A model generated the notes under the pieces. The model was not told the DNA's origin and ran no database searches. It worked only from the letters and a program-made list of their open reading frames with translations. The position numbers and the translations under genes are program-made. Shown here one piece after another: positions 27,002 through 36,007 of a stretch of 64,000 nucleotides of DNA. The stretch's first letter is position 1, and the number at the start of each line of letters is the position of its first letter. The stretch spans positions 558,001-622,000 of the forward strand of contig NZ_JAUGQQ010000001.1 in NCBI RefSeq assembly GCF_030410135.1. The letters run 5' to 3'. Source of the DNA: Aequorivita aurantiaca. GTDB lineage: Bacteria > Bacteroidota > Bacteroidia > Flavobacteriales > Flavobacteriaceae.

Positions 27002-27976
27002 ATGGAAATTCTGAAAAAATACAACTCTGTTCTTCAAGATTCTCTGGCCGATGCCATTGCCATTGAAGAGCCACACCAGTTATATGACCCAATAAAGTAC
27101 ATACTCGCCTTAGGGGGAAAGCGCATCAGACCTGCGCTTACGTTGATGACTTGTGATTTTTTCGGAAAAGATTTTAAAACAGCAATCAATGCCGCCCTGG
27201 CTATTGAGCTATTCCATAATTTTTCTTTGATCCATGATGATATAATGGACAATGCACCCATACGAAGAGGAAAAAAGACAGTGCACGAAAAATGGGATGT
27301 GAACACCGCAATCCTATCCGGCGATGCGATGCTTATTTTGGCCTATCAGTTTTTTGAAAATTATGAGCCGAAAATTTTTCAAGAACTTGCCAGGTTATTC
27401 AGCCGGACCGCTTTACAGGTATGCGAAGGGCAACAACATGATATGGATTTTGAAACCCGCGACAATGTTACCATGACCGAATATATACATATGATTGATC
27501 ACAAAACTGCGGTTCTATTGGGCGCAGCAATGAAAATGGGAGCAATTGTGGCTGAAGCCCGGGATATTGATAAAAATAAAATCTATGAATTTGGAAGAAA
27601 CTTGGGTATCGCATTTCAGTTACAGGATGACTATCTCGATGTTTTCGGGAATCCCGAAACTTTCGGAAAGCAGGTTGGCGGTGATATTATTTCCAACAAA
27701 AAAACTATTTTGTATTTAATGGCCATTCAGAAGGGTACCGTAGCGGAAGCTGAGGAATTGGAGCATCTTTTCAGCATAAATCCGAAGAATCCTGAGGACA
27801 AAATAGCAACCGTTCGTGAAATCTTTCTTTCATCTGGGGCCGCCCAGGCCACACGAACCGAAATTGAAAAATACAGCGTGAAAGCTTTTGCCCTGTTGCA
27901 GGAAATAGACATAACGGAGGAAAGGAAAACTATGTTCCGTAATTTTGGAAACAGTTTAATGCAAAGAAATGTTTAG
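27002..27976 (+). CDS. Polyprenyl (isoprenyl) diphosphate synthase
   Basis: This trans-prenyltransferase elongates allylic diphosphates with isopentenyl diphosphate. GGKRIRP (residues 38-44) binds IPP. The first aspartate-rich motif is DDIMD (79-83) and the second is DDYLD (209-213). The ATG at 27002 is chosen because the peptide from the earlier in-frame start (PSLFYFSRNFC) does not look like this family. At 324 residues it fits both farnesyl/geranylgeranyl synthases and longer-chain quinone-tail synthases; a phenylalanine five residues before the first motif hints at a shorter product, which is weak evidence. It is divergent from tetR and separated from sucA by 303 bp. Confidence 0.9.
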   Translation: MEILKKYNSVLQDSLADAIAIEEPHQLYDPIKYILALGGKRIRPALTLMTCDFFGKDFKTAINAALAIELFHNFSLIHDDIMDNAPIRRGKKTVHEKWDVNTAILSGDAMLILAYQFFENYEPKIFQELARLFSRTALQVCEGQQHDMDFETRDNVTMTEYIHMIDHKTAVLLGAAMKMGAIVAEARDIDKNKIYEFGRNLGIAFQLQDDYLDVFGNPETFGKQVGGDIISNKKTILYLMAIQKGTVAEAEELEHLFSINPKNPEDKIATVREIFLSSGAAQATRTEIEKYSVKAFALLQEIDITEERKTMFRNFGNSLMQRNV

Positions 27977-28279
27977 CGAATTCATCAATATAAGGCCGCA
28001 AAAGCAATAGGGTAAAGGCGAGGGAAAACCTCAATACATTTCAGTTAATGGGTTTATCGCCGTCCAATAATTTCTGGATTCAGCACTCTCGAATTCCGTA
28101 CTAAAAAAGAGGGATAATAATTTGCAAAATTACTTTGTCAACATGCATAAATCCAGACATTATCATTATGAATACTTTAAGATTTTCGAATTATAAATAT
28201 ATATGTTGAACACGGGTAGTTTGGGTAATTGTTGTATTTTTGTACCGTTTTATAAATAAGACCCATTTGTATATTTATC
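27977..28279 (+). other. Intergenic region before sucA
   Basis: No convincing ORF, RNA or strong terminator was found in these 303 bp. The only recognisable element is a perfect -7 match, TATTTTTG at 28235-28242, about 37 bp before the sucA start codon. No correctly spaced -33 was seen. Confidence 0.5.
28235..28242 (+). promoter_or_regulatory. -7 element of sucA
   Basis: TATTTTTG matches TAnnTTTG exactly and lies 37 bp before the sucA start, giving a leader of about 30 nt. Confidence 0.45.
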
Positions 28280-31051
28280 ATGGATAAATTTTCATTCTTA
28301 AACGCGATCCATCCTTCCCAAATCGCGGAACTTTACGAGAAATATTTACAATACCCAGATAGCGTTGAGCCAAGTTGGCGCGCATTTTTCCAAGGCTTTG
28401 ACTTTGGTTCGGAGAATAGTGCGCAGGAATTTTTCGGTGTTAATGAAGCTGCAGAGGCCCCAGAACTTCCAGAAGGCGCCAATTGTGAAGATGTTATTAA
28501 GGAATTTCAGGTTATAAGATTAATCGATGGTTACCGAACCCGTGGCCATCTCTTCACAAAAACAAATCCAGTTCGTGAACGCAGGCGGTATACACCAACA
28601 TTAGCTTTGGAAAATTTCGGCCTATCACAACACGATCTGAAGGCCACCTTTCGTGCGGGTGAAATTATTGGTATAGGAGAAACCACGCTGGAAGAAATCA
28701 TAAAACACCTGGAAAGTATTTATTGCGACTCCATCGGAATTGAATATATGTACATTCGTAAACCGGATGAAATTCAATGGATTCAACAGAAACTTAATGT
28801 AAACGATAATCAGCCTAACTTTTCCACCGAACATAAAAAACATATCCTTAAAAAATTAAACGAAGCCGTAGCTTTTGAAAGTTTTCTTCACACAAAATAT
28901 GTTGGGCAAAAGCGGTTTTCGTTGGAAGGCGGTGAAAGCCTGATTCCTGCCTTGGACAGCCTAATTGAGAATGCAGCGGAAAAAGGCGTAAAGGAATTTG
29001 TGATGGGAATGGCCCACAGAGGTCGATTGAGCACATTAACCAATATTTTCGGAAAAAGCGCTAAGGATATTTTCAGCGAATTTGACGGAAAGGATTATGC
29101 TCAGGACATCTTTGACGGTGATGTGAAATATCACTTGGGTTGGACCTCAAAAAGAAAAACCCAGTCCGGAAAAGAAATTAACCTAAATATTGCTCCAAAC
29201 CCTTCCCATTTGGAAACGGTGGGAGCAATTGTTGAGGGAATTACAAGAGCAAAACAGGACGATCATCATAAAGAAGAGCCAAATAGGGTCCTTCCAATTA
29301 TTGTTCATGGAGACGCAGCAATAGCCGGTCAGGGTATTGTTTATGAAATAATACAGATGGCACAGCTCGATGGATATAAAACACAAGGGACCATCCATAT
29401 TGTAGTTAATAATCAAATTGGCTTTACCACAAACTACTTGGATGCACGCTCCTCAATTTATTGTACTGATGTTGGAAAAGTTACCCTTTCGCCCATATTG
29501 CACGTAAATGCTGATGATGTTGAGGCAGTAGTCCATGCAATGAACTTTGCCTTGGATTTCAGAATGGAGTTTGCTCGCGATGTTTTTATCGATCTTTTGG
29601 GCTACAGAAAATACGGCCACAACGAAGGGGATGAGCCACGTTTCACGCAGCCTAAACTGTACAAGGCAATTGCCAAACACGACAACCCGAGTGATATTTA
29701 TGCCAAAAAACTTATTGCCCAAGGCATTATAGATGAAGGCTATACCGATAAATTAGAGCAGGAATACAAAAACAAATTAGAGGAAAATCTCGAAATTTCA
29801 AGAAAAGAGGATAAGACCACAATCACACCGTTCATGAAGGATGAGTGGGAAGGTTACGACTATGCTGAAGAAGATAAGATGATGACGGCCGTCGATACCA
29901 CTTTTGATCAAGACAAACTGGATGAAATTGCCGAAGTTATCACTAAGCTGCCAGAAGATAAAAAATTCCTCAAAAAAATAGCCAAACTGGTGGAGGCAAG
30001 ACACACCATGTATTTTGAAGACAACAAGTTGGATTGGGCCATGGGAGAACTTTTGGCTTATGGCTCTTTATTAAAGGAAGGACACGACGTTCGGATGAGC
30101 GGCCAGGACGTGGAACGGGGAACCTTTTCGCACCGTCATGCGGTTATAAAAGTTGAGGACAGTGAGGAAGAAGTGATTTTGCTGAACAATTTGAAAGGAG
30201 AACAAGGAAATTTTTATATATACAATTCATTGTTATCGGAATATGGAGTAGTTGGGTTTGATTATGGATATGCAATGGCCAGCCCCAATTCGCTCACTTT
30301 ATGGGAGGCACAATTTGGTGATTTCAGCAATGGGGCCCAAATTATGATTGATCAATATATTTCAGCGGCTGAAGATAAATGGAAACTTCAAAATGGATTA
30401 GTGCTGTTATTGCCCCACGGTTATGAGGGGCAAGGCGCGGAACATTCATCTGCAAGAATGGAGCGCTATCTTCAATTGTGCGCCTCGGACAACATGTTTG
30501 TGGCCGATGTTACCACTCCAGCAAACTTTTTTCACCTGCTTAGAAGACAATTGAAAACGGACTATCGCAAGCCATTGATTGTTTTTACCCCAAAAAGCTT
30601 GTTGCGCCATTCAAAGGTGGTTTCAACAAAAGAAGAAATGGCAAATGGCACCTTCCAAATGGTAATAGATGACGCAGACGCAAAAGTTGCCAAAGTAAAA
30701 TCCCTGGTATTCGTTACGGGCAAATTCTATTATGACCTAATTGAAAAAAGAGAAGAGTTGGATAGATATGATATCGCCTTCGTGCGCGTAGAACAGTTGT
30801 TCCCACTACCCACCGAAGCAATGAAAAAAATCATCAAAAAGTATAAAAACGCAGATGATGTGGTTTGGGCACAGGAAGAGCCCAAAAATATGGGTGCCTA
30901 TTCCCACATATTAATGCATTTTGAAGAATCAAAGAATTTTAGAGTCTGTAGCAGAAAAATGTATGCTGCGCCTGCCGCCGGAAGCACGGTCAGGTCCAAA
31001 GCACGTCATGCAAAAGTGATTGAAAGTGTTTTTGATAAGACTATGGAGTAA
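28280..31051 (+). CDS. sucA: 2-oxoglutarate dehydrogenase E1 component
   Basis: This thiamine-diphosphate enzyme decarboxylates 2-oxoglutarate and passes the succinyl group to the E2 lipoyl arm in the TCA cycle. The N-terminal E2-binding segment (SFLNAIHPSQIAELYEKYLQ ... PSWRAFFQGF) is typical. Active-site stretches include VMGMAHRGRLSTLTNIFGK, HGDAAIAGQGIVYEI and NNQIGFTT. The C-terminal transketolase-like half has LLPHGYEGQGAEHSSARMERYLQ. Length (923) is normal. sucB follows 145 bp downstream on the same strand and they very likely share a transcript; E3 (lpd) is not in the window. Confidence 0.97.
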   Translation: MDKFSFLNAIHPSQIAELYEKYLQYPDSVEPSWRAFFQGFDFGSENSAQEFFGVNEAAEAPELPEGANCEDVIKEFQVIRLIDGYRTRGHLFTKTNPVRERRRYTPTLALENFGLSQHDLKATFRAGEIIGIGETTLEEIIKHLESIYCDSIGIEYMYIRKPDEIQWIQQKLNVNDNQPNFSTEHKKHILKKLNEAVAFESFLHTKYVGQKRFSLEGGESLIPALDSLIENAAEKGVKEFVMGMAHRGRLSTLTNIFGKSAKDIFSEFDGKDYAQDIFDGDVKYHLGWTSKRKTQSGKEINLNIAPNPSHLETVGAIVEGITRAKQDDHHKEEPNRVLPIIVHGDAAIAGQGIVYEIIQMAQLDGYKTQGTIHIVVNNQIGFTTNYLDARSSIYCTDVGKVTLSPILHVNADDVEAVVHAMNFALDFRMEFARDVFIDLLGYRKYGHNEGDEPRFTQPKLYKAIAKHDNPSDIYAKKLIAQGIIDEGYTDKLEQEYKNKLEENLEISRKEDKTTITPFMKDEWEGYDYAEEDKMMTAVDTTFDQDKLDEIAEVITKLPEDKKFLKKIAKLVEARHTMYFEDNKLDWAMGELLAYGSLLKEGHDVRMSGQDVERGTFSHRHAVIKVEDSEEEVILLNNLKGEQGNFYIYNSLLSEYGVVGFDYGYAMASPNSLTLWEAQFGDFSNGAQIMIDQYISAAEDKWKLQNGLVLLLPHGYEGQGAEHSSARMERYLQLCASDNMFVADVTTPANFFHLLRRQLKTDYRKPLIVFTPKSLLRHSKVVSTKEEMANGTFQMVIDDADAKVAKVKSLVFVTGKFYYDLIEKREELDRYDIAFVRVEQLFPLPTEAMKKIIKKYKNADDVVWAQEEPKNMGAYSHILMHFEESKNFRVCSRKMYAAPAAGSTVRSKARHAKVIESVFDKTME

Positions 31052-31196
31052 ATTTCTTTACGGAAAATCATTAATTTTAAGGCTCCCTTTTTAAGATGAA
31101 AGAATAAAGCGCAAATCACAAAAAGTATATTGAAAGACCGCCACGAAAAACACGCAATTAAAATAGTGACCCCACGGTTGCAAAAAAGATAAAATT

Positions 31197-32522
31197 ATGG
31201 CATTAGAAATGAAAGTCCCCTCTCCGGGAGAATCCATCACAGAAGTTGAAATAGCCTCCTGGCTTGTAAAGGATGGCGATTATGTTGAAAAGGATCAAGC
31301 AATAGCCGAAGTGGATAGCGATAAAGCAACCCTTGAGCTTCCAGCGGAGGCAAGCGGCATCATCACCCTAAAAGCAGAAGAAGGAGATACCGTTGCCGTT
31401 GGTGATGTGGTTTGCATTATTGACACCGATGCGAAAAAACCCGGTGGGCAAGATGATGAAACAGAAACCTATAAAAAACCCGGCGATGAGAGTGGCGGGG
31501 AAAACGCCGCACCAGATTTAGATAAGGCGAAAGCAAAGGAAACAGAGAAAAAGGAAAAGAAGGAAGAGCCGAAAAAAGCAGAAGCTGAAAAACAAACTCC
31601 TTCAAAATCTTCTACGCCCAATCAGGAGCAGGATAAAAAAACATACGCAACAGGTTCGGCTTCACCCGCCGCAAAGAAAATCCTAGACGAAAAAGGAATG
31701 GATTCCAAAGATGTAAAAGGAAGTGGCCGCGACGGTAGAATAACAAAAGAAGATGCTGCCAGCGCAACCCCGTCAATGGGAACGCCAGGTAAAGGTAGTC
31801 GCGGTAGCGAACGCAAAAAACTTTCTATGCTTCGCCGGAAGGTAGCGGAGCGATTGGTAACTGCAAAAAATGAAACGGCAATGCTCACCACTTTTAATGA
31901 AGTGGATATGACCGCAATTTTTTCACTTCGCAATCAATACAAAGAACAGTTTAAGGAAAAGCACGGGGTGGGCCTTGGGTTTATGTCCTTCTTTACCATG
32001 GCTGTGGTGCGGGCACTTGATCTTTTCCCAGATGTGAATTCCATGATTGATGGCGATTACATGATTACCTATGATTTTAAGGATATATCAATAGCAGTTT
32101 CGGGTCCCAAAGGCTTAATGGTTCCGGTTATCAGAAATGCTGAGAATTTAAGTTTTAGAGGAGTGGAAGATGAAGTAAAGCGACTTGCAATTAGGGCTCG
32201 CGATGGCCAGATTACTGTGGATGAGATGACCGGTGGCACCTTTACTATTTCCAATGGAGGAGTTTTTGGGAGCATGCTCTCTACCCCAATTATCAATCCT
32301 CCTCAATCGGCAATTTTAGGAATGCATAACATTGTGGATCGAGCAATTGTTCGCGATGGTGGAATAGTGGTTGCGCCAATAATGTACGTAGCCCTTTCAT
32401 ATGATCATAGAATTATCGATGGACGGGAATCCGTCGGGTTTTTAGTGGCTGTGAAGGAAGCCTTGGAAAGTCCTGAAGAATTACTTATGAATAATGATGT
32501 TAAGAAGGCCTTAGAGCTATAA
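31197..32522 (+). CDS. sucB: 2-oxoglutarate dehydrogenase E2 (dihydrolipoyllysine succinyltransferase)
   Basis: This is the core of the 2-oxoglutarate dehydrogenase complex. A lipoyl domain (about 2-78) carries the lipoylated lysine Lys43 in EVDSDKATLELP. A long charged linker rich in K, E and P (about 80-145) acts as the swinging arm. The E1/E3-binding domain follows (SPAAKKILDEKGMDSKDVKGSGRDGRITKEDA). The catalytic acyltransferase domain ends with YDHRIIDGRESVGFL, containing the His-Asp-Gly active site. At 441 residues it is complete. The catalytic-core type fits succinyltransferase rather than acetyltransferase because of the neighbouring sucA. Confidence 0.96.
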   Translation: MALEMKVPSPGESITEVEIASWLVKDGDYVEKDQAIAEVDSDKATLELPAEASGIITLKAEEGDTVAVGDVVCIIDTDAKKPGGQDDETETYKKPGDESGGENAAPDLDKAKAKETEKKEKKEEPKKAEAEKQTPSKSSTPNQEQDKKTYATGSASPAAKKILDEKGMDSKDVKGSGRDGRITKEDAASATPSMGTPGKGSRGSERKKLSMLRRKVAERLVTAKNETAMLTTFNEVDMTAIFSLRNQYKEQFKEKHGVGLGFMSFFTMAVVRALDLFPDVNSMIDGDYMITYDFKDISIAVSGPKGLMVPVIRNAENLSFRGVEDEVKRLAIRARDGQITVDEMTGGTFTISNGGVFGSMLSTPIINPPQSAILGMHNIVDRAIVRDGGIVVAPIMYVALSYDHRIIDGRESVGFLVAVKEALESPEELLMNNDVKKALEL

Positions 32523-32540
32523 ACCAAAATACGAAATAAA

Positions 32541-32568
32541 AAATCCGGCAAGTGCCGGATTTTTTTTG
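32541..32568 (+). terminator. Terminator of sucAB
   Basis: The stem ATCCGGC (32543-32549) pairs with GCCGGAT (32554-32560) around a 4-nt loop, followed by a run of T. It lies about 20 bp past the sucB stop. Confidence 0.85.
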
Positions 32569-32588
32569 GTTAGCTAGGAAACATCTTA

Positions 32589-32732
32589 TCAGCTAAAAAA
32601 AATAGTATTAATCAAATTGAGCAACAAAACCAATACTACTGAAACAGTAATTACTATAACTCCTGGTTTATAAGAAGTTGTAGTATTGTTGTAATCCTTC
32701 TCTTTTTCTTCTATATAAACTGTTTCTTTCAT
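32589..32732 (-). CDS. Small single-span membrane protein, 47 residues
   Basis: An ATG at 32732 opens a 47-codon frame ending with TGA at 32589. The first 23 residues are polar and charged (MKETVYIEEKEKDYNNTTTS then YKPG). They are followed by one clean transmembrane helix (VIVITVSVVLVLLLNLINTIFF) and a serine at the end. The sharp polar-then-hydrophobic layout supports a real micro-protein. It lies downstream of the LuxR-type response regulator on the same strand, with a palindrome between them (32768-32783). No family was recognised. It could be a separately transcribed small membrane protein or a tail gene of the kinase-regulator operon. Confidence 0.55.
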   Translation of the reverse strand: MKETVYIEEKEKDYNNTTTSYKPGVIVITVSVVLVLLLNLINTIFFS

Positions 32733-32767
32733 AATGTAAATATCCGGCTTTATATAGAATTATCAAA

Positions 32768-32783
32768 TACGTGGTAACACGTA
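32768..32783. promoter_or_regulatory. Palindrome between the response-regulator gene and the small membrane protein gene
   Basis: TACGTG (32768-32773) and CACGTA (32778-32783) form a perfect inverted repeat around GTAA. It lies 26 bp past the response-regulator stop and 36 bp before the small ORF, and has no T tract, so an operator is more likely than a terminator. This is inference. Confidence 0.4.
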
Positions 32784-32808
32784 AATTTATTCCGCCATAA
32801 ATATTTCT

Positions 32809-33447
32809 CTATAGCAGTTTTTCATGATGCTCTTTTGCCCAGATAAGTAGACTGTTGGTTTTAGGCTCGATATTAAGTTTGGTAATTATATTGCTTCTGT
32901 GTTTTTCAACGGTTCGATAGGATATGAAAAGCTGTGAGGCTATTTCTTTATTGGTTTTGTCCTGCGCTATTAATTTTAAAATCTTTTTTTCCGAAGGGGT
33001 AAGCGTATTCAATTCCCCGTCATCAACAAAAACAACACCTATCAATTCCTTTATTTTTTCGCTAAAGAAAGGATTGCCTTCGGTTACTGTCTTGATGCAA
33101 TTCTCGATCTCTTCAAGCGCAAATTCCTTTAGGATATACCCGAATATATTTAGTTCCTGTGCTTTTTGATAGAGGTCTTTTTCTTTATGGAGGGTTATCA
33201 AAACAATTTTGGTCTGAATGTCCAGGCCTTTGCATTGTTGGGCAATTTCAAGGCCGGACATATATGGCATTTGAATGTCCAAAATCGCGATATCCGGCTT
33301 TTTTTTGGCAATGAGGTTATATGCCTCACGGCCGTCCTTGCCACTCCCTAACAAGTTGTAGCCTTTTTCAATTAAAAAGTCGCTGAGGCCTTTCAATAAT
33401 AAGGGGTGGTCGTCTGCAATAATGATGGATGGTGTAGTGTTGTTCAT
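32809..33447 (-). CDS. NarL/FixJ-type response regulator
   Basis: This 212-residue two-component regulator has a receiver domain with acidic pocket residues Asp12 and Asp13 and the phospho-acceptor Asp57 (PDIAILDIQMPYMSG). A LuxR-type helix-turn-helix lies at about residues 145-205 (LTPSEKKILKLIAQDKTNKEIASQLFISYRTVEKHRSNI). Its start overlaps the end of the sensor-kinase gene by 4 bp, so the two are translationally coupled and are cognate partners. Targets are unknown. The neighbouring small membrane protein gene is a candidate because a palindrome precedes it. Confidence 0.93.
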   Translation of the reverse strand: MNNTTPSIIIADDHPLLLKGLSDFLIEKGYNLLGSGKDGREAYNLIAKKKPDIAILDIQMPYMSGLEIAQQCKGLDIQTKIVLITLHKEKDLYQKAQELNIFGYILKEFALEEIENCIKTVTEGNPFFSEKIKELIGVVFVDDGELNTLTPSEKKILKLIAQDKTNKEIASQLFISYRTVEKHRSNIITKLNIEPKTNSLLIWAKEHHEKLL

Positions 33448-35453
33448 AATGGAAATTGAAATTCTATCACGGTGCCGGTGTCCTTTTTAGAAATTACTTT
33501 CATTTGACCTTTGAGGAATTTGGTTCTTTCTAATAACGTTTTTAGCCCCAATGATTTTACGTCCTGATATTTTTCTGAAAAATCAAATCCCACGCCATTG
33601 TCCCGAATGGAAATGAGGATATTGTTAGTGAATTTTTTCACGGAAACCTTTCCCGCCTCGGCGTTCGCGTGTTTTAGTATATTGCTCAAACTTTCCTGGA
33701 TGATGCGATAGATGTTTACTTCATCTTCCTTGGAGAATATGTTGTCAATGTTGTCTATTTCTGCCGAAATGAAAAGCGTGGTGTTCTCATCTATCATATT
33801 TATGGTGTATTCAATCGCTTTTGTGATGCCGAGCTCTTGAAGTTGAAAAGGGTGCAAGTCCCGGGAAATTGCGCGAACCTCTTCAATGGTATGGTCCACC
33901 AATTGTTTGGAATCTTCATCACCGCTGGCCATAAGCTTGTTTTTTATAACTAATAACTGTTGCCCGATACCGTCGTGCAGATCTTTCGAAATTCTACGAC
34001 GCTCACTTTCTTGGGAAATTAATAGTTCTTGGCTAAATTTTTCCTGTAGAATTTTGTTGCTTCTTAAATGGCGCTGATTGCGGAAAAGCAGGATCAACCC
34101 GAAGCCCAAGAGTATGGCTATGCCGCCAAAGAGCATTGCTTTTTTAAAACTTTCGTTATCCTTTTCGAGCAAGCTTATATTGGTGGATTTTTCAACCAGT
34201 TCCTTTTCTTTTTTCTCAGTTTCATAAAGAGTTTGGTAATAGGCTAAGGCATTAGCGGTACTTCGGTTATAAATAGAATCCTTGATAGCGTTGGAGGCTT
34301 GGTTGTTTTCCACGCTTTTTTTGAATTCTCCCATATCAAAATATAGTTCTGCCAAAAAGGAATAGGAACTCATTATTTCATCCTCAAGGCCTAAAGTTTT
34401 GGCAGCGGCAAGTTTTTCTTCGGCAAGCGCCAATGCTTCGTCCAGTTTTCCGGTGGTTTGCAGATATTTAGCCTTTCCGCCCAAATAATTCAGTGTTGCG
34501 GACGGATTTCCCGCAAGGTCATATTCTAAACTTTCAATTAGTTCCAAGTGTTTTTTTGCTTCAATTAGCTGGTTGTGCTCACAATAATATTCGATCAATC
34601 TGGAATGTATACCTATGAATAATGATTGGTTGGTGTTGTTCTTTTCAAAATTTTTATCGGCTATAAGCAATGATTTATATTCTAATTCGCGTTTCCCCAT
34701 TTTTTTATAATCCAGTGCCTGATTATAATATTCATTAGCTAGAAATCTGTTTAATCCCAAAGCCTTCATTTTTTTGATAAGTGCCTTGCGCTCTGCTTTT
34801 GCCTTTTCATAGAAACCATTCATGCTGAACATGCTGATGATGCCTTGCTGGGCATACACCATATAATCATATTCCTCTTTGTCCTCATAAATTTTGAATG
34901 CTTTTGTAAAATCATCTCCCGCCAAAACAAACCTTCCCAAATTTGAATATGCCTGCCCTCTGAAAAGATAGGTGTCCGCAATGTTAAGGGAGTCATTTTT
35001 TGAAAAATTTTCCAGCGCCATGTTATAGTCTTCTATGGCTTTTTTAAAATCTACTTTCGTATTGGCCTTGCCACGTTTAATATAAAGACCGCCCAACAAT
35101 AGGCTGTCCTTGATTTTATATTTTCGGGCCAGCACACTATTTATTATTGTAATTGCATTTAACGGGTCATTGGCATAGGTAGTTAGCGGAAACTGAAGGT
35201 TCATCGCTTTTTTGGCCGCGGCTTCAATGCTATCCATTTCTTGGGCTAGTGCAATATACTGCATACTATATTTTATAAAAGCAGCAGTGTCAGTTTTAAA
35301 AGTAAGGGATAACAAACTATCCAGAGCTTGCAGACTTTCTGTTTCGTTTTTGGCTGAAACCAATTTTTTTTGATAAAACGAAATGTCCTGACAATTTCCA
35401 GAAGAGGTGGAAAAGAATATAATTAATAATAAAAGTCCTATATTTTTTAGCAC
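33444..35453 (-). CDS. Sensor histidine kinase with TPR sensor region (DesK/NarX class)
   Basis: This 669-residue kinase has a signal-like N-terminus (LKNIGLLLLIIFFSTSSGNC). A long helical TPR-repeat sensor region covers about residues 20-430, with one transmembrane helix near 438-457 (MLFGGIAILLGFGLILLF). A HisKA_3 dimerisation segment follows, with the phospho-accepting His in ERRRISKDLHDGIGQQL. The HATPase domain has IRDNGVGFDF and SLGLKTLLERTKFL. The start codon is GTG. The Cys at the end of the signal segment (SGNC) could be a lipobox. It passes phosphate to the adjacent NarL-type regulator. The stimulus is unknown; TPR sensors of this kind are frequent in Bacteroidota. Confidence 0.92.
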   Translation of the reverse strand: MLKNIGLLLLIIFFSTSSGNCQDISFYQKKLVSAKNETESLQALDSLLSLTFKTDTAAFIKYSMQYIALAQEMDSIEAAAKKAMNLQFPLTTYANDPLNAITIINSVLARKYKIKDSLLLGGLYIKRGKANTKVDFKKAIEDYNMALENFSKNDSLNIADTYLFRGQAYSNLGRFVLAGDDFTKAFKIYEDKEEYDYMVYAQQGIISMFSMNGFYEKAKAERKALIKKMKALGLNRFLANEYYNQALDYKKMGKRELEYKSLLIADKNFEKNNTNQSLFIGIHSRLIEYYCEHNQLIEAKKHLELIESLEYDLAGNPSATLNYLGGKAKYLQTTGKLDEALALAEEKLAAAKTLGLEDEIMSSYSFLAELYFDMGEFKKSVENNQASNAIKDSIYNRSTANALAYYQTLYETEKKEKELVEKSTNISLLEKDNESFKKAMLFGGIAILLGFGLILLFRNQRHLRSNKILQEKFSQELLISQESERRRISKDLHDGIGQQLLVIKNKLMASGDEDSKQLVDHTIEEVRAISRDLHPFQLQELGITKAIEYTINMIDENTTLFISAEIDNIDNIFSKEDEVNIYRIIQESLSNILKHANAEAGKVSVKKFTNNILISIRDNGVGFDFSEKYQDVKSLGLKTLLERTKFLKGQMKVISKKDTGTVIEFQFPL

Positions 35454-35523
35454 AAAGGAAACATTTCAGATGAAGTTAAAAGTACTTAATTTATTGTAAA
35501 TAAACCATATCAACAGCTCCAAT

Positions 35524-35958
35524 CTATTTTATATAGAAGCAATTTCGGCCATAATCGATTACGGCCCGATGGTGTTTCAAAAAATCTGCGCCAATAATTC
35601 CGTGAACAGGACCTTCATTTACCTGCGCCAATGCCTCATTAACATGGGAAAGATCAAAAAGCACAAAATCCATGTTTTTTATTTCCCAATGTTGAATCTT
35701 AAAAGCGTTGTTCCGGGATAGCATTGTTTCCATATTTATAGCCCCTGCACCGGCTGCTTTTATAATGCTCTCTTCACTAATCAACAGAAAATGTGCGCTA
35801 TGCTTGAAACCGACACAGCTGGTGGAGGCCCCGGTGTCCAAAATAAAATCGCCCAAAACTTGGTTTATTTTTGCCGAAAAAAGATAATGTCCCGTGGCTA
35901 ATTTTTTAAGGGGAATTCGGAAGAAGCCTTGTTTTTCAAGAAAATTGCGTAACTGCAT
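35524..35958 (-). CDS. Retropepsin-like (clan AA) aspartic protease
   Basis: This 144-residue single-domain aspartic protease has its active-site triad at residues 41-43 (FILDTGASTSCVG) and the later Ile-Ile-Gly-Ala flap-end motif at IIGADFLKHHRAVIDY. Such one-domain proteins must dimerise to form the catalytic site. The ATG at 35958 is preferred; the frame extends further upstream but would overlap the divergent tatD gene and gives a cysteine-rich peptide unlike the family. There is no clear signal peptide, so a cytoplasmic location is likely. The physiological substrate is unknown. It is divergent from tatD with a 49-bp gap. Confidence 0.8.
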   Translation of the reverse strand: MQLRNFLEKQGFFRIPLKKLATGHYLFSAKINQVLGDFILDTGASTSCVGFKHSAHFLLISEESIIKAAGAGAINMETMLSRNNAFKIQHWEIKNMDFVLFDLSHVNEALAQVNEGPVHGIIGADFLKHHRAVIDYGRNCFYIK

Positions 35959-35961
35959 CAA

Positions 35962-36001
35962 TATTTTTGTGTAAAGATAGCAAACAAAATAAGTAGCTTT
36001 G
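35962..36001 (+). promoter_or_regulatory. Two candidate -7 elements for tatD-ansA
   Basis: Perfect TAnnTTTG matches occur at 35962-35969 (TATTTTTG) and 35994-36001 (TAGCTTTG). The second lies just 6 bp before the tatD ATG, which would make the message leaderless or nearly so. Which one is used cannot be decided. Confidence 0.4.
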
Positions 36002-36007
36002 CACCCA

